Notes: generated by a model from the letters alone, not told the origin. Shown: positions 6,518-13,755, counted from the stretch's first letter. The stretch: 34,094 nt of DNA from Bacteroidota bacterium (GCA_020048645.1 JAIFMG010000132.1:1-34094), one strand, 5' to 3'. Numbers and translations are program-made.

Positions 6518-9154
6518 TCAAAAAATGGGCGGTTCCGGGGAAAGCCTTTCGGCCAAGACGGACAGTCTCCGCATCTCCTGGTTGATGCGCTCGAGGTCGA
6601 AAATCTTGAGGGCCTCCTCGATCTGCAGGGCCGAACGCTCCAGGCTAGGGCAGTCGTTGGCTCGGCCCTGCCGGCGGAGCCGCTCGGCCAGGGCGCTGAT
6701 GGCGTCCTCCGAGAGCAGCTCGCGGGTGCTGCCCAGCAGGGCCTCGAGCTCCTGGCCGAAGGCGCTGGCCATTTCGGGCTGGCGGCCCATCTTGGCCAGG
6801 ACCTCCGCCCAGCCGCCCTCAGCGACCTCATCGGCCTCGGCGGCCTCGGCCTGGCCCCCGGGCAGGCTGAAGCCGAAGGTCGTGCCCTGGGGGCCGCTGC
6901 TTTCGACCCAGATGCTGCCGCCGTTCTTCTCGACGAACTTGCGGGCCATGACCAGGCCCAGGCCGCTGTCGGACTTCGGCTTGGCCTCGGCGTAGAACAC
7001 GTCCTGCGGGTTGGCCAGGCCCAGGCCGGGGCCCTGGTCGCTCACCCAGCACACCTGCCCCCGCGGCGGCCGGGACTCGCTGGCCAGGCTGACCTGCCCG
7101 CCCCGCGGGCTGAAGCGTATCGCGTTGGCCAGCAGGTTGCGCAAGACCACTTGCAGGCCGTTGAAGTCGGCCAGCACCAGGGCCTCGGGCTCCACCTGGT
7201 TGAGCAGGCGCAGCCCACGGGCCTTGGCCTGCGCGTCCACGGCCCGCGAGGCCTGCTCGACGGCCTGGCGCAGCGAGAAGCGCGAGGGTACCTGGGGCAG
7301 TTCGTCCATGTCGAGCTTGGCCCATTGCAGCAGGTTCTCGAGCAGCTCGTGGGCCTGGGCCAGGCCCTGGGCCAGGTCGCGCCCCATCGGGTCCTGGGCC
7401 AGGGACCGCGCCTGCTGGGCCATCAGCCCCAGCGGGCCGCGCAGATCGTGCGAGACGATGGACAGCAGCCGGTTCTTGGCCCTGTCGGCCCGCTTGAGCC
7501 GCTCCTCGGCGCTCTTGAGCTGGCTGACGTTCACCAGCGTGCCCACCAGCCGCGAAGGCTTGCCGTCCGGCCCCCACTCCAGCACCTTGGCCCGCTCGAT
7601 CAGCCAGATGAGCGCCCCCTGCCGCGAAACCACCCGGAAGCTGGTCGAGACCTGCTCCTCCTGCCCCGAGCGCAGCAGCATCTGCTGGTGGGCGTAGGCG
7701 TCCAGGTCCTCGGCCACCAGCAGGCCCGTCCAGCTTTCCCAGTCTTGCACGAACTCCTCGTAGCCCAGCCCCCGCAGCCAACTGGGCGAGGCCCTGAACT
7801 TGCCCCGCTCGAGGTCGTGCTGCCAGAAGCCGACCTGCCCGTTCTCCATGGCCAGCCGGAGGGTCTCCTGGTTGGCCCGCAGGCTCTCCTGCATCTTCTT
7901 CTTGCCGTCGATGTCGCGGGTGTTGATGTAAACGGCCTGCTCGCCGGTGCTGAAATCCAAGTCGCAGCGGGCCCAGTCTTCCATCCTGACCCAGCCTCCG
8001 CCCGGCGCCGCGACGCGGTACTCGCACTCGTGCCGCCGGTCGAGGCCCTCGGGGCAGCGCAGCCAGATGTCGAGCAGCCGCGGGCGGTCGTCCGGATGCA
8101 CCCGCTCCAGGACGCGCTCCCACGGCAAGGGCGCCTGCGCCTGCGCAGGCAGGCCCAGCATCCGCAGGTACGAGGGCGAGGCGAAGCGGAGCTGCCCGCC
8201 TTGCAGCCAGGCCACCCCGTCCGAGATGTTCTCGGCCAGCAGCCGGTAGCGCTCCTCGCTGGCGCGGGCCAGGCCCCGCTCGTGGCGCACCTTGCCCACC
8301 AGGGCGTTCAGCGGCGGAATCGTCAACTGAAGCCCCAGCAACAGCATGTCCAGCCGGACGAAGGAGCTCAGCCGCGTGGCCGCCGCGAAAGGCCCGTGGC
8401 CCCAGCTCGTCAGGCCAAACGCAAACAACGTGTTCAGCATCAGCGACAAAGCCAGCACCGGCCAGCTCACGTAAACCGCCAGCAGGATGAAGAACGGGAA
8501 CAGCAGCAGCAGCGCGATGAACGAGAACTCCGCCCCCACCTGGTCGGCCAGCCAGTAAACGCCCGAGCCGAAGACGAGCGTGCCCAGGTACGAGAGCCAG
8601 CCGCCCAGCCGCAGGAAGCCCCGCTCGGCCGTCAGCAGCAGCAGGGCCAGCGGCGCCATGACCATCTGGCCCACGCAGTTGCCCATCCACCACGTCAGCC
8701 ACGAGTCCAGATAGTCGGCCGCCGCCAGGCCGCCGCCCAGCAGCAGCGCCAGGTTGCCCAGGCTGGCCGAAATCGGCTGCGCCACCAGCATCGAGACCAG
8801 CGAAATGGCCAGCAGCGCCCGAGGCCCCCGCGAAGTAGGCTTGTGCCCCAGGCGGCCATAGACCTCGGCCCCCAGCAGCGAGGCCAGCCCGTTGACCACC
8901 GAAATGGCCAGCAGCGCCCCCACCGAAGGCCCAGCCCCGAAACCCAGCGCGAACTGCCCCGCGAAGATGCCCCAAAAAACCACCGGCCCCCGGGCAATCG
9001 CGAAGGCCAGCGCGACGCCCTCCGGGAAGAAGGCCACGTTCGTAACGATGCCCAGGCTCGACGACAGCGCGAAGGCCAGCTTGCCCAAGCCGAAATACAG
9101 GGCCGCCAAAAACAGGTTTTGAACCCACGGATTCTGTTCGCTCGTCTTCGGCAT
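6518..9154 (-). CDS. MASE1-PAS-PAS sensor histidine kinase with helical C-terminal extension
   Basis: This 878-residue inner-membrane kinase begins with about 290 residues of hydrophobic segments with the NVAFFPEGVALAFA pattern of MASE1 integral-membrane sensors. Two PAS/PAC modules follow (about 310-430 and 440-550; SEERYRLLAENISDG opens the first). The HisKA box carries the phospho-acceptor H569 in SHDLRGPLG. The HATPase has the N box (NLLANAIRFSP), G1 (SDQGPGLG) and G2 (GLGLVMARKFVEKNGG). About 90 residues after the ATPase are charged helices, ending in a segment like the helical tails of composite sensor kinases; no conserved Hpt histidine is evident. There is no receiver domain and no adjacent response regulator, so it probably signals to an unlinked partner. 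The ligand is unknown. The start is the methionine before the first hydrophobic segment, with a well-spaced promoter 125 bases upstream. Confidence 0.9.
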   Translation of the reverse strand: MPKTSEQNPWVQNLFLAALYFGLGKLAFALSSSLGIVTNVAFFPEGVALAFAIARGPVVFWGIFAGQFALGFGAGPSVGALLAISVVNGLASLLGAEVYGRLGHKPTSRGPRALLAISLVSMLVAQPISASLGNLALLLGGGLAAADYLDSWLTWWMGNCVGQMVMAPLALLLLTAERGFLRLGGWLSYLGTLVFGSGVYWLADQVGAEFSFIALLLLFPFFILLAVYVSWPVLALSLMLNTLFAFGLTSWGHGPFAAATRLSSFVRLDMLLLGLQLTIPPLNALVGKVRHERGLARASEERYRLLAENISDGVAWLQGGQLRFASPSYLRMLGLPAQAQAPLPWERVLERVHPDDRPRLLDIWLRCPEGLDRRHECEYRVAAPGGGWVRMEDWARCDLDFSTGEQAVYINTRDIDGKKKMQESLRANQETLRLAMENGQVGFWQHDLERGKFRASPSWLRGLGYEEFVQDWESWTGLLVAEDLDAYAHQQMLLRSGQEEQVSTSFRVVSRQGALIWLIERAKVLEWGPDGKPSRLVGTLVNVSQLKSAEERLKRADRAKNRLLSIVSHDLRGPLGLMAQQARSLAQDPMGRDLAQGLAQAHELLENLLQWAKLDMDELPQVPSRFSLRQAVEQASRAVDAQAKARGLRLLNQVEPEALVLADFNGLQVVLRNLLANAIRFSPRGGQVSLASESRPPRGQVCWVSDQGPGLGLANPQDVFYAEAKPKSDSGLGLVMARKFVEKNGGSIWVESSGPQGTTFGFSLPGGQAEAAEADEVAEGGWAEVLAKMGRQPEMASAFGQELEALLGSTRELLSEDAISALAERLRRQGRANDCPSLERSALQIEEALKIFDLERINQEMRRLSVLAERLSPEPPIF

Positions 9155-9278
9155 GGGCTTTTCCTTCGTTGGGGTTGATGGATGCGGCTTCGGCTGTCTT
9201 GCTACCGAAGGAGCAAGCGGATCCCACGGCCAAGCCAGCAAGGCCTCCGTAAATGTAAGTATTCCGAGCGGCCCACGA

Positions 9279-9307
9279 AAAAAATATCCGCTATCCTTCT
9301 GTCCCAA
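9279..9307 (-). promoter_or_regulatory. Promoter for the MASE1 histidine kinase gene
   Basis: On the minus strand TTG (9307-9305) is followed after 18 bases by TATTTTTT (9286-9279), one base off TAnnTTTG. The spacing equals that at 654-682 and 23983-24011. The kinase start codon lies about 125 bases downstream. Confidence 0.45.
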
Positions 9308-9709
9308 AGGAAGAGGCCTTGCCCATCCGAGGGGCCATCCTACGCCCAAGGTCGAGGCTACGAAGGCCTCCCCGAAGCCGCCTCCAGAAAGTTTTGGGGG
9401 ACGAAGGCCCTCGCCCCCGACACTCCATGCCAGGTCGCGCTCGGTGGTGAAATGCCTGATACCAAGTTGCGTCCGCTGGTCAAATATCCGAACCCGACTT
9501 GGCATAAGATCGTAGGGCGCCGCCCCCTTCGAAGATCCGCAGGATTCGCCGCGAAAAACCCGAGGGAGCGCCAAATCCCTGCCACGGGTGAAGCCCATCG
9601 AGCGCAAGCCACCAAAAAAGGACGGGGCATTCCTGAATCTGGAAGACCAGACCCAAAAAGCATCTGTTAATCAAACGATTCGATCAAGATTGACTCAAAA
9701 TTCAATTCA
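9308..9709. other. Intergenic stretch between the kinase promoter and the AT-rich island
   Basis: About 400 bases with no gene I can support. Short open frames on both strands overlap each other and have no recognisable domain. GC content falls sharply near 9660, which marks the left edge of the AT-rich island. No tRNA or clear inverted-repeat terminus is seen at that edge. Confidence 0.5.
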
Positions 9710-9907
9710 TGTCGGAGCGTGGTGAAAATAAATATCGCCCGGGCGCTTGCTTTTCCAAGGTATAGTTTGTAAATTTGGATAACGTCAAGTTCACCCTCCC
9801 GATGAGCAGGCTACCTTTCAAAACCGGGGATGTCTCAATTTTAACATCTGATTTTTGGTGTAATTTTTAAGGTGCTATTTTAGAAAAAATATGAAAGCAT
9901 TTTTCAT
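9710..9907 (+). repeat. Repeat A, copy 1 (upstream of the methyltransferase gene)
   Basis: This segment aligns base for base, with scattered differences, to 11015-11209. Shared landmarks are TGTCGGAG at the start, TTGCTTTTCCAAG, ATAGTTTGTA, CCGATGAGCAGGCTACC, GGATGTCTCAATTTTAA and GAAAGCA-TTTTCAT at the end. Stop codons interrupt every frame that is open in copy 2, so it is unlikely to be coding. It ends 28 bases before the methyltransferase start. Confidence 0.85.
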
Positions 9908-9935
9908 TGAACTCTTCAATAATGCGTAACTCAAT

Positions 9936-10787
9936 ATGAAAGCAAAAGACATCTACAAATTTTTGAATCCAAGGTTCCAAAATCTTTTTTTGGAATATAG
10001 GGTGAATTTTAAACCACGTTATGGCAATGGGTTGCCTCCTCATAAAGAATTATACTCAATTATCAATTCGAAAAGAGGCAATTACAAAGACTTATTAGAT
10101 AAGGCATTAGGATACAAAGATGCCATTTGGGAAATAAAAGATTGGAATAAAGAGACTGATGCTCTCAAACCAAGTTGGAATAACGGCTTTATGCCTGGTC
10201 TTGATATGATAGGTATATACACTTTAGTTTCAGAACTTAAACCCAAAAAGTATGTAGAGATTGGTTCTGGAAATTCAACAAAGGTTGCACACAAAGCCAA
10301 AACAGAACAAAATATCGATACACGGATTATATCAATAGACCCGTTGCCAAGGGCAGAAATAGATGAATTAGCCGATAAAATAATCCGAGAGCCTTTTGAG
10401 AATATTAATTACGATATTGTAACTGAATTAGGAGAAAACGATATATTGTTTGTAGATAACTCACACAGAATATTACCCAATTCTGATTCAATGGTTTTTT
10501 ATCTTGAAATATTACCAAGACTAAAAAAAGGAGTAGTTGTGCACATACATGATATTTACTTGCCTTACGACTATCCCCAATTCATGTGCGATCGATTTTA
10601 TTCTGAACAATATGGATTAGCGATGTATTTGCTTGCAAATAGTAATAAATACCAACCATTGTTACCGAACTATTTCGTTTTTGAAGACACGGAGCTTAGC
10701 AAACAAATTAAACCTATATGGAAACACTCTAACATGAAAAATGTTGAACGGCATGGTGGTTCATTTTGGCTAAGAATTAATGAATGA
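9936..10787 (+). CDS. Class I SAM-dependent methyltransferase, laterally acquired
   Basis: This 283-residue protein contains a Rossmann-fold methyltransferase core: motif I is YVEIGSGNSTKVA (about residues 105-118), an acidic strand end in RIISIDPLP follows, and motif IV is NDILFVDNSHR with a downstream VVHIHDIY block. This pattern is like the Methyltransf_24-type enzymes often found with glycan or natural-product genes. The substrate cannot be told and no biosynthetic neighbours are present. The gene is strongly AT-rich with A/T-ending codons, unlike the GC-rich genes on either side, which suggests horizontal acquisition. It lies alone between repeat A copy 1 and repeat B copy 1, which begins about 6 bases after its stop. 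No canonical promoter was identified; it could be read from sequence inside repeat A. Confidence 0.85.
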   Translation: MKAKDIYKFLNPRFQNLFLEYRVNFKPRYGNGLPPHKELYSIINSKRGNYKDLLDKALGYKDAIWEIKDWNKETDALKPSWNNGFMPGLDMIGIYTLVSELKPKKYVEIGSGNSTKVAHKAKTEQNIDTRIISIDPLPRAEIDELADKIIREPFENINYDIVTELGENDILFVDNSHRILPNSDSMVFYLEILPRLKKGVVVHIHDIYLPYDYPQFMCDRFYSEQYGLAMYLLANSNKYQPLLPNYFVFEDTELSKQIKPIWKHSNMKNVERHGGSFWLRINE

Positions 10788-10792
10788 ATAGA

Positions 10793-11012
10793 GCAGTGCC
10801 TGCTAAAAAAAACGCAATCTGCTCAATTACAGCAAATTAAGTCCTTTTTTCTTTGGCCAATTACAAGGTTTTTGATATTTGGACCTCAAAAACTTGCGAT
10901 TGTGTTCAGTAAAATAATTGAATGTCTTCCTTTTTCCCATCGGAGGTCAAGCCTGGCTTGCGGATTCACCTTGCGCAAGCCTCTTCCTGCACAACCGATG
11001 GGGAGTATCGCA
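10793..11012 (+). repeat. Repeat B, copy 1 (most diverged)
   Basis: This segment aligns to 12143-12353 and 13508-13729. Conserved stretches include GCTCAATTAC, TTCTTTGGCCAA, GTTTTTGA, CAAGCCTGGCTTGCGGAT and GCAAGCCTCTTCCTGCACAA. The middle has drifted toward A/T compared with the other two copies. It begins right after the methyltransferase stop and runs directly into repeat A copy 2, so A and B form a composite here. Confidence 0.8.
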
Positions 11013-11014
11013 CC

Positions 11015-11209
11015 TGTCGGAGGCTTGTGGAAAAATTTCGCCCAAGCATTTGCTTTTCCAAGATATAGTTTGTAGCTTTGAATATCGTCAATTACCCCCC
11101 CCCCCGATGAGCAGGCTACCCTCCAAAACTGCGGATGTCTCAATTTTAAAACCTAATTTTGGGTTAATTTTTCAGGTGATCGTTCAAAAAAATTGAAAGC
11201 AATTTTCAT
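11015..11209 (+). repeat. Repeat A, copy 2
   Basis: This is the second copy of the repeat at 9710-9907, with the same landmarks in the same order. It differs by an uninterrupted run of 11 C residues (11095-11105) where copy 1 has ACCCTCCCGATG. Together, the two A copies bracket the methyltransferase gene and repeat B copy 1 as direct repeats. Confidence 0.85.
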
Positions 11210-11212
11210 GGC

Positions 11213-11243
11213 CTTTCACTAACAATTACTTTGTTAGTGAAAG
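11213..11243. repeat. Perfect 13-bp inverted repeat at the end of repeat A copy 2
   Basis: CTTTCACTAACAA (11213-11225) pairs perfectly with 11231-11243 around a five-base loop. There is no T-tract on the plus strand. It sits four bases past the end of repeat A, exactly where the next gene unit begins, so it could be a recombination site remnant, an element terminus or a weak terminator. Confidence 0.75.
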
Positions 11244-11366
11244 TTGGTTAGAGTTGTCGGAGAGTCCGTTCAAAGACACGCAATTAAAACTGATACTGAT
11301 GAAAATATTCTTGCGGATGAATTACTTATACACATGTTAAAGATTGATATTGCGAATTTGAATTAA
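11241..11366 (+). pseudogene. Possible truncated 3' end of an unknown gene
   Basis: A frame open from the hairpin to a TAA at 11364-11366 (41 codons) reads KLVRVVGESVQRHAIK and ends in HMLKIDIANLN, with a protein-like mix of charged and hydrophobic residues. It has no start in a sensible place and begins at the repeat boundary, so it may be the surviving C-terminus of a gene cut by recombination. I do not recognise the family and coding status is uncertain. Confidence 0.22.
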
Positions 11367-11388
11367 AATTGACCTCACAATTGAAACC

Positions 11389-11589
11389 ATGGAAGACTCA
11401 AAAATAGACAGAACATTTGTTAGGAAGGGTAAAATCAAAGAACAAGGCAATGATTTTTTATTTTGGCAATCTCAACCCTATATTGTACGGTTGCAAACAA
11501 TAGAACAAATCAGATTAGAATTTAATACTTGGCAATATGGTACTGAACAAGGATTTCAAAGAGTTTATTCAATTGTTAAACGTAAATAA
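11389..11589 (+). CDS. Small protein overlapping a nucleotidyltransferase gene
   Basis: This 66-residue basic protein has a central block reading LQTIEQIRLEFNTWQYG, followed by GFQRVYSIVKRK. From memory, small proteins with this EQIR...W-x-YG...FQRVY-I-KR pattern commonly precede nucleotidyltransferase genes in Bacteroidota and other phyla, so I take it as the conserved partner of the gene starting at 11537. The two reading frames overlap by 53 bases, a sign of translational coupling. A toxin-antitoxin-like arrangement (an antitoxin or accessory protein with a nucleotidyltransferase) is possible but not shown. Because its partner is broken, this gene may be a leftover. Confidence 0.6.
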   Translation: MEDSKIDRTFVRKGKIKEQGNDFLFWQSQPYIVRLQTIEQIRLEFNTWQYGTEQGFQRVYSIVKRK

Positions 11590-11983
11590 CGTCAAATATT
11601 TAATTATTGGCGGGTATGCTGTTGGCTTTCATGGTTATCCGTGATATACCAAAGATTTGGATATCTGGTTATTGGTTTCTGATGAAAACGCTGAAAATGT
11701 AATGAACGCATTAAAACAATTTGGATTTGGCAGCATTGGATTGCATAAAACAGATTTTCTGAAACACGATGAATTTGTGCAATTAGGTTATCCACCCAAT
11801 AGGATTGATTTGATAACATCCTGTGACGGAGTAGAGTTTAAAGAGTGCTACAATAGCAAATTAGAAGTTGAAGTTGATGATATAGTAATCAATTTCATTG
11901 ACCTAGAAAACTTGCGGAAAAATAAAAAGGCATCAGGTCGTCCACAAGATATGGCAGATTTGGATAACCTAAAAGCGAAATAG
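11537..11983 (+). pseudogene. Nucleotidyltransferase gene interrupted by an in-frame stop
   Basis: Reading from the ATG at 11537 gives MVLNKDFKEFIQLL, then VKYLIIGGYAVGFHGYP, then a TGA (11642-11644), then YTKDLDIWLLVSDENAE in the same frame, continuing to a TAA at 11981-11983. This is the usual small minimal-nucleotidyltransferase layout (GG-x-A, then the D-x-D metal site in DLDIW), about 148 residues if the stop is ignored. In relatives I know, the stop position is normally an arginine (PRYT), so CGA-to-TGA is the simplest change. The stop lies before the catalytic aspartates, so the first fragment would be inactive. Restart at an alternative codon such as TTG 11657 would lose the GG motif. 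The start overlaps the small gene at 11389-11589. Confidence 0.8.
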
Positions 11984-12142
11984 CAAGTAACTGACTGAAA
12001 AACAACAAGTTACTAACACCAAGCATACCAACAATGCCTGCCTGCTTTTTGCCCGACGCACAAAGCCACCGCAAGCAAACAGCGGGCTTGCACGGCGGAT
12101 GTTTGTTTCCGTTTTTATGCAGACGCATCAAGTAGAAATCAA
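11984..12142. other. Spacer with two inverted repeats after the nucleotidyltransferase pseudogene
   Basis: No gene is seen. AGTAACT (11986-11992) pairs with AGTTACT (12008-12014), and GCAAGC (12071-12076) pairs with GCTTGC (12086-12091). The segment leads into repeat B copy 2. It could hold an attC-like folded site or a terminator, but neither can be shown by eye. Confidence 0.4.
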
Positions 12143-12353
12143 TCAGGGTCTGCCGAAAAACCTGCAATCGCCTCAATTACAAGAAGTTAAACTCATCTTC
12201 TTTGGCCAAACGCAAAGTTTTGAGCAGCTTAGACCTCGAAACCTCGCGCTTGTGTTCGGAAGGACGACCGCTTGACTTCCTTCTGAACATCGGCGGTAAA
12301 GCCTGGCTCGAGGATCCGCCTAACGCAAGCCTCGTTCCTGTGCAACGCTTGGG
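12143..12353 (+). repeat. Repeat B, copy 2 (upstream of the Rpn gene)
   Basis: Aligns with 13508-13729 over its whole length. The core from AGTTTTGAGCAGCTT (12226) through CTTCTGAACATCGG (about 12295) is nearly identical, with about three differences in 70 bases. On the minus strand both copies keep an open frame reading FRRKSSGRPSEHKREVS then SKLLKTL, so the repeat may derive from the end of a coding element. Confidence 0.88.
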
Positions 12354-12426
12354 CAGAGCCTGGGTGTGACGTGCGAAATTGACCCGATAAAAATGAAGAC
12401 AAGGATGGGAAAATTTGAAAATTTCA

Positions 12427-12434
12427 TAAATTTG
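12427..12434 (+). promoter_or_regulatory. Possible -7 box for the Rpn gene
   Basis: TAAATTTG matches the Bacteroidota -7 pattern TAnnTTTG exactly and lies 25 bases before the ATG at 12460. No TTG occurs at the 18-20 base spacing, so the promoter is only half supported. Confidence 0.35.
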
Positions 12435-12459
12435 CATCATAAACTCAAATGAAACAGGA

Positions 12460-13488
12460 ATGAAGAAGACGGAACAACACATGAACGAAAATGATTACAT
12501 CATCATACCGAATCCGATTTATGATGTGGTTTTTAGGTATTTGATGGAAGACCCAGACAGTGCGATGATTGTGATTTCGACATTGATAAACGAAAAAATA
12601 AAGAAATTGCATCTTGAACCAATAACTCATTCCGAAAAAAATGAAAATTGGACAAAGATAGAGATTCAAGACCCTAAAACAAAGGACGATATTTTTTTGT
12701 TCCATCTTGATTTTACAGCCATCATCGAATTGCCTGACGGATCGGAAGAAATGATAATGATAGAATTGCAAAAGGCAAGCGAGCCGGATGATATCTTTAG
12801 GTTCAAACGGTACATCAGCAAAAATTTCCAAAGAAAGCAGGAAAAGGAAATCACAGACCCCAAAACACAAGCCATAGAAACCGTAAAAAAACCCATCCGG
12901 CTAATACCGATTTTTATACTCAATTTTAGGATTGAAAACGAAATTAATGATTTGTTGATCAAGACGAATAGAACAAAAACGGGGATTTATAAAAATAAAA
13001 ATCTACAAAAGCACAACGAATTCATTGACAATTTGAGCTATGACATCTGGGTGGTCCAGTTGCCCAACCTGCATCATGTTGTTGAAGATGATTACAAAGA
13101 CGATGACTACAAGCGCAAATTATACACGCTGTTAAAATTATTCGACCAGAAATCGATAGTGAAAAACAACGAACACAGGTTAAGAATAATCCGAAAGTTT
13201 TTCCCCGGATTTTTAGACCGCGTAATAAAAAGGATACAAGCCGCATCAATCGATAATCCAAACTTGGAAGAACAAATGTTTGCCGAAGATGAATATTTGA
13301 AAACGCTGATAAAAAGAGACAACAGGATTACATATTTAGAAGGCGAACTAGACAAAAAAGACAAAGCCTTGGAAGATAAAGACAAAGTGATAATTGAATT
13401 CGCAAAATCATTAAAAGAAAATGGTGTCCCAATTGATGTAATCCATAAAAAAACCGGATTGCGAATTGATGCGATTGAACGGTTGTAA
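12460..13488 (+). CDS. Rpn family recombination-promoting nuclease / PD-(D/E)XK putative transposase
   Basis: This 342-residue protein matches the Rpn/PD-(D/E)XK nuclease-family transposase group, whose studied E. coli relatives are DNA endonucleases that raise RecA-independent recombination. The N-terminal block IPNPIYDVVFRYLMEDPDSA is diagnostic. The nuclease core shows FHLDFTAIIELPDGSEEM and then IELQKA (about residues 84-112), giving the D...E-x-Q/K catalytic pattern, followed by FKRYISKNFQ. The C-terminal third is charged and probably coiled (LDKKDKALEDKDKVIIEF) and ends in an HTH-like stretch (VIHKKTGLRIDAIERL). It is AT-rich. ATG 12460 or 12481 could be the start. Repeat B copies 2 and 3 flank it as direct repeats, consistent with a mobile unit. 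The reading frame is intact. Confidence 0.88.
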   Translation: MKKTEQHMNENDYIIIPNPIYDVVFRYLMEDPDSAMIVISTLINEKIKKLHLEPITHSEKNENWTKIEIQDPKTKDDIFLFHLDFTAIIELPDGSEEMIMIELQKASEPDDIFRFKRYISKNFQRKQEKEITDPKTQAIETVKKPIRLIPIFILNFRIENEINDLLIKTNRTKTGIYKNKNLQKHNEFIDNLSYDIWVVQLPNLHHVVEDDYKDDDYKRKLYTLLKLFDQKSIVKNNEHRLRIIRKFFPGFLDRVIKRIQAASIDNPNLEEQMFAEDEYLKTLIKRDNRITYLEGELDKKDKALEDKDKVIIEFAKSLKENGVPIDVIHKKTGLRIDAIERL

Positions 13489-13507
13489 ACAGATGACAAA
13501 AAGATGC

Positions 13508-13729
13508 TCAGGGTCTGTTGGAAAACCTGCAAACATCTTAATTCCAATAAGTTGACTCTACCTTCTTTGGCCAAGCCCAAAGTTTTGAGCAGCTTGGACT
13601 TCGAAACCTCGCGCTTGTGTTCGGAAGGACGACCGCTTGACTTCCTTCTGAACATCGGTGGTTCAAGCCTGGACTGCGGATCCACCTTGTGCAAGCCTCT
13701 TCCTGCACAACGCTTGGGGAGTACCGCAC
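13508..13729 (+). repeat. Repeat B, copy 3 (right edge of the island)
   Basis: The third copy begins 19 bases after the Rpn stop and ends 26 bases before the 3' end of tamB. It shares the near-identical core with copy 2 and the 3' part (CAAGCCTCTTCCTGCACAA, GGGGAGTA-CGCAC) with copy 1. It contains a 7-bp inverted repeat TTGTGCA/TGCACAA near its 3' end that is not conserved in the other copies. Confidence 0.88.
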
Positions 13730-13755
13730 GGACGGGAAGCCCGCGAAGTCGGCGC

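Noticed and set aside
7151-9178. A 675-codon plus-strand frame rich in Gln, Arg and Pro
   Set aside because: It is the complement of the MASE1 histidine kinase, which has intact catalytic boxes on the minus strand.
11642-11644. TGA in the nucleotidyltransferase as a selenocysteine or recoded codon
   Set aside because: No hairpin resembling a SECIS directly follows, the position is normally arginine in the family pattern I know, and TGA is used as an ordinary stop elsewhere in the window.
12143-13729. Repeat B as proven integron attC sites
   Set aside because: I could not identify paired RYYYAAC/GTTRRRY core sites in all three copies, and the one clear inverted repeat (in copy 3) is not conserved. 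Kept only as a hypothesis to test.
9710-13729. A CRISPR array or defence island
   Set aside because: The repeats are about 200 bp, diverged and few; there are no short regularly spaced units, no cas genes and no recognised defence genes beyond the Rpn nuclease and a dead nucleotidyltransferase.
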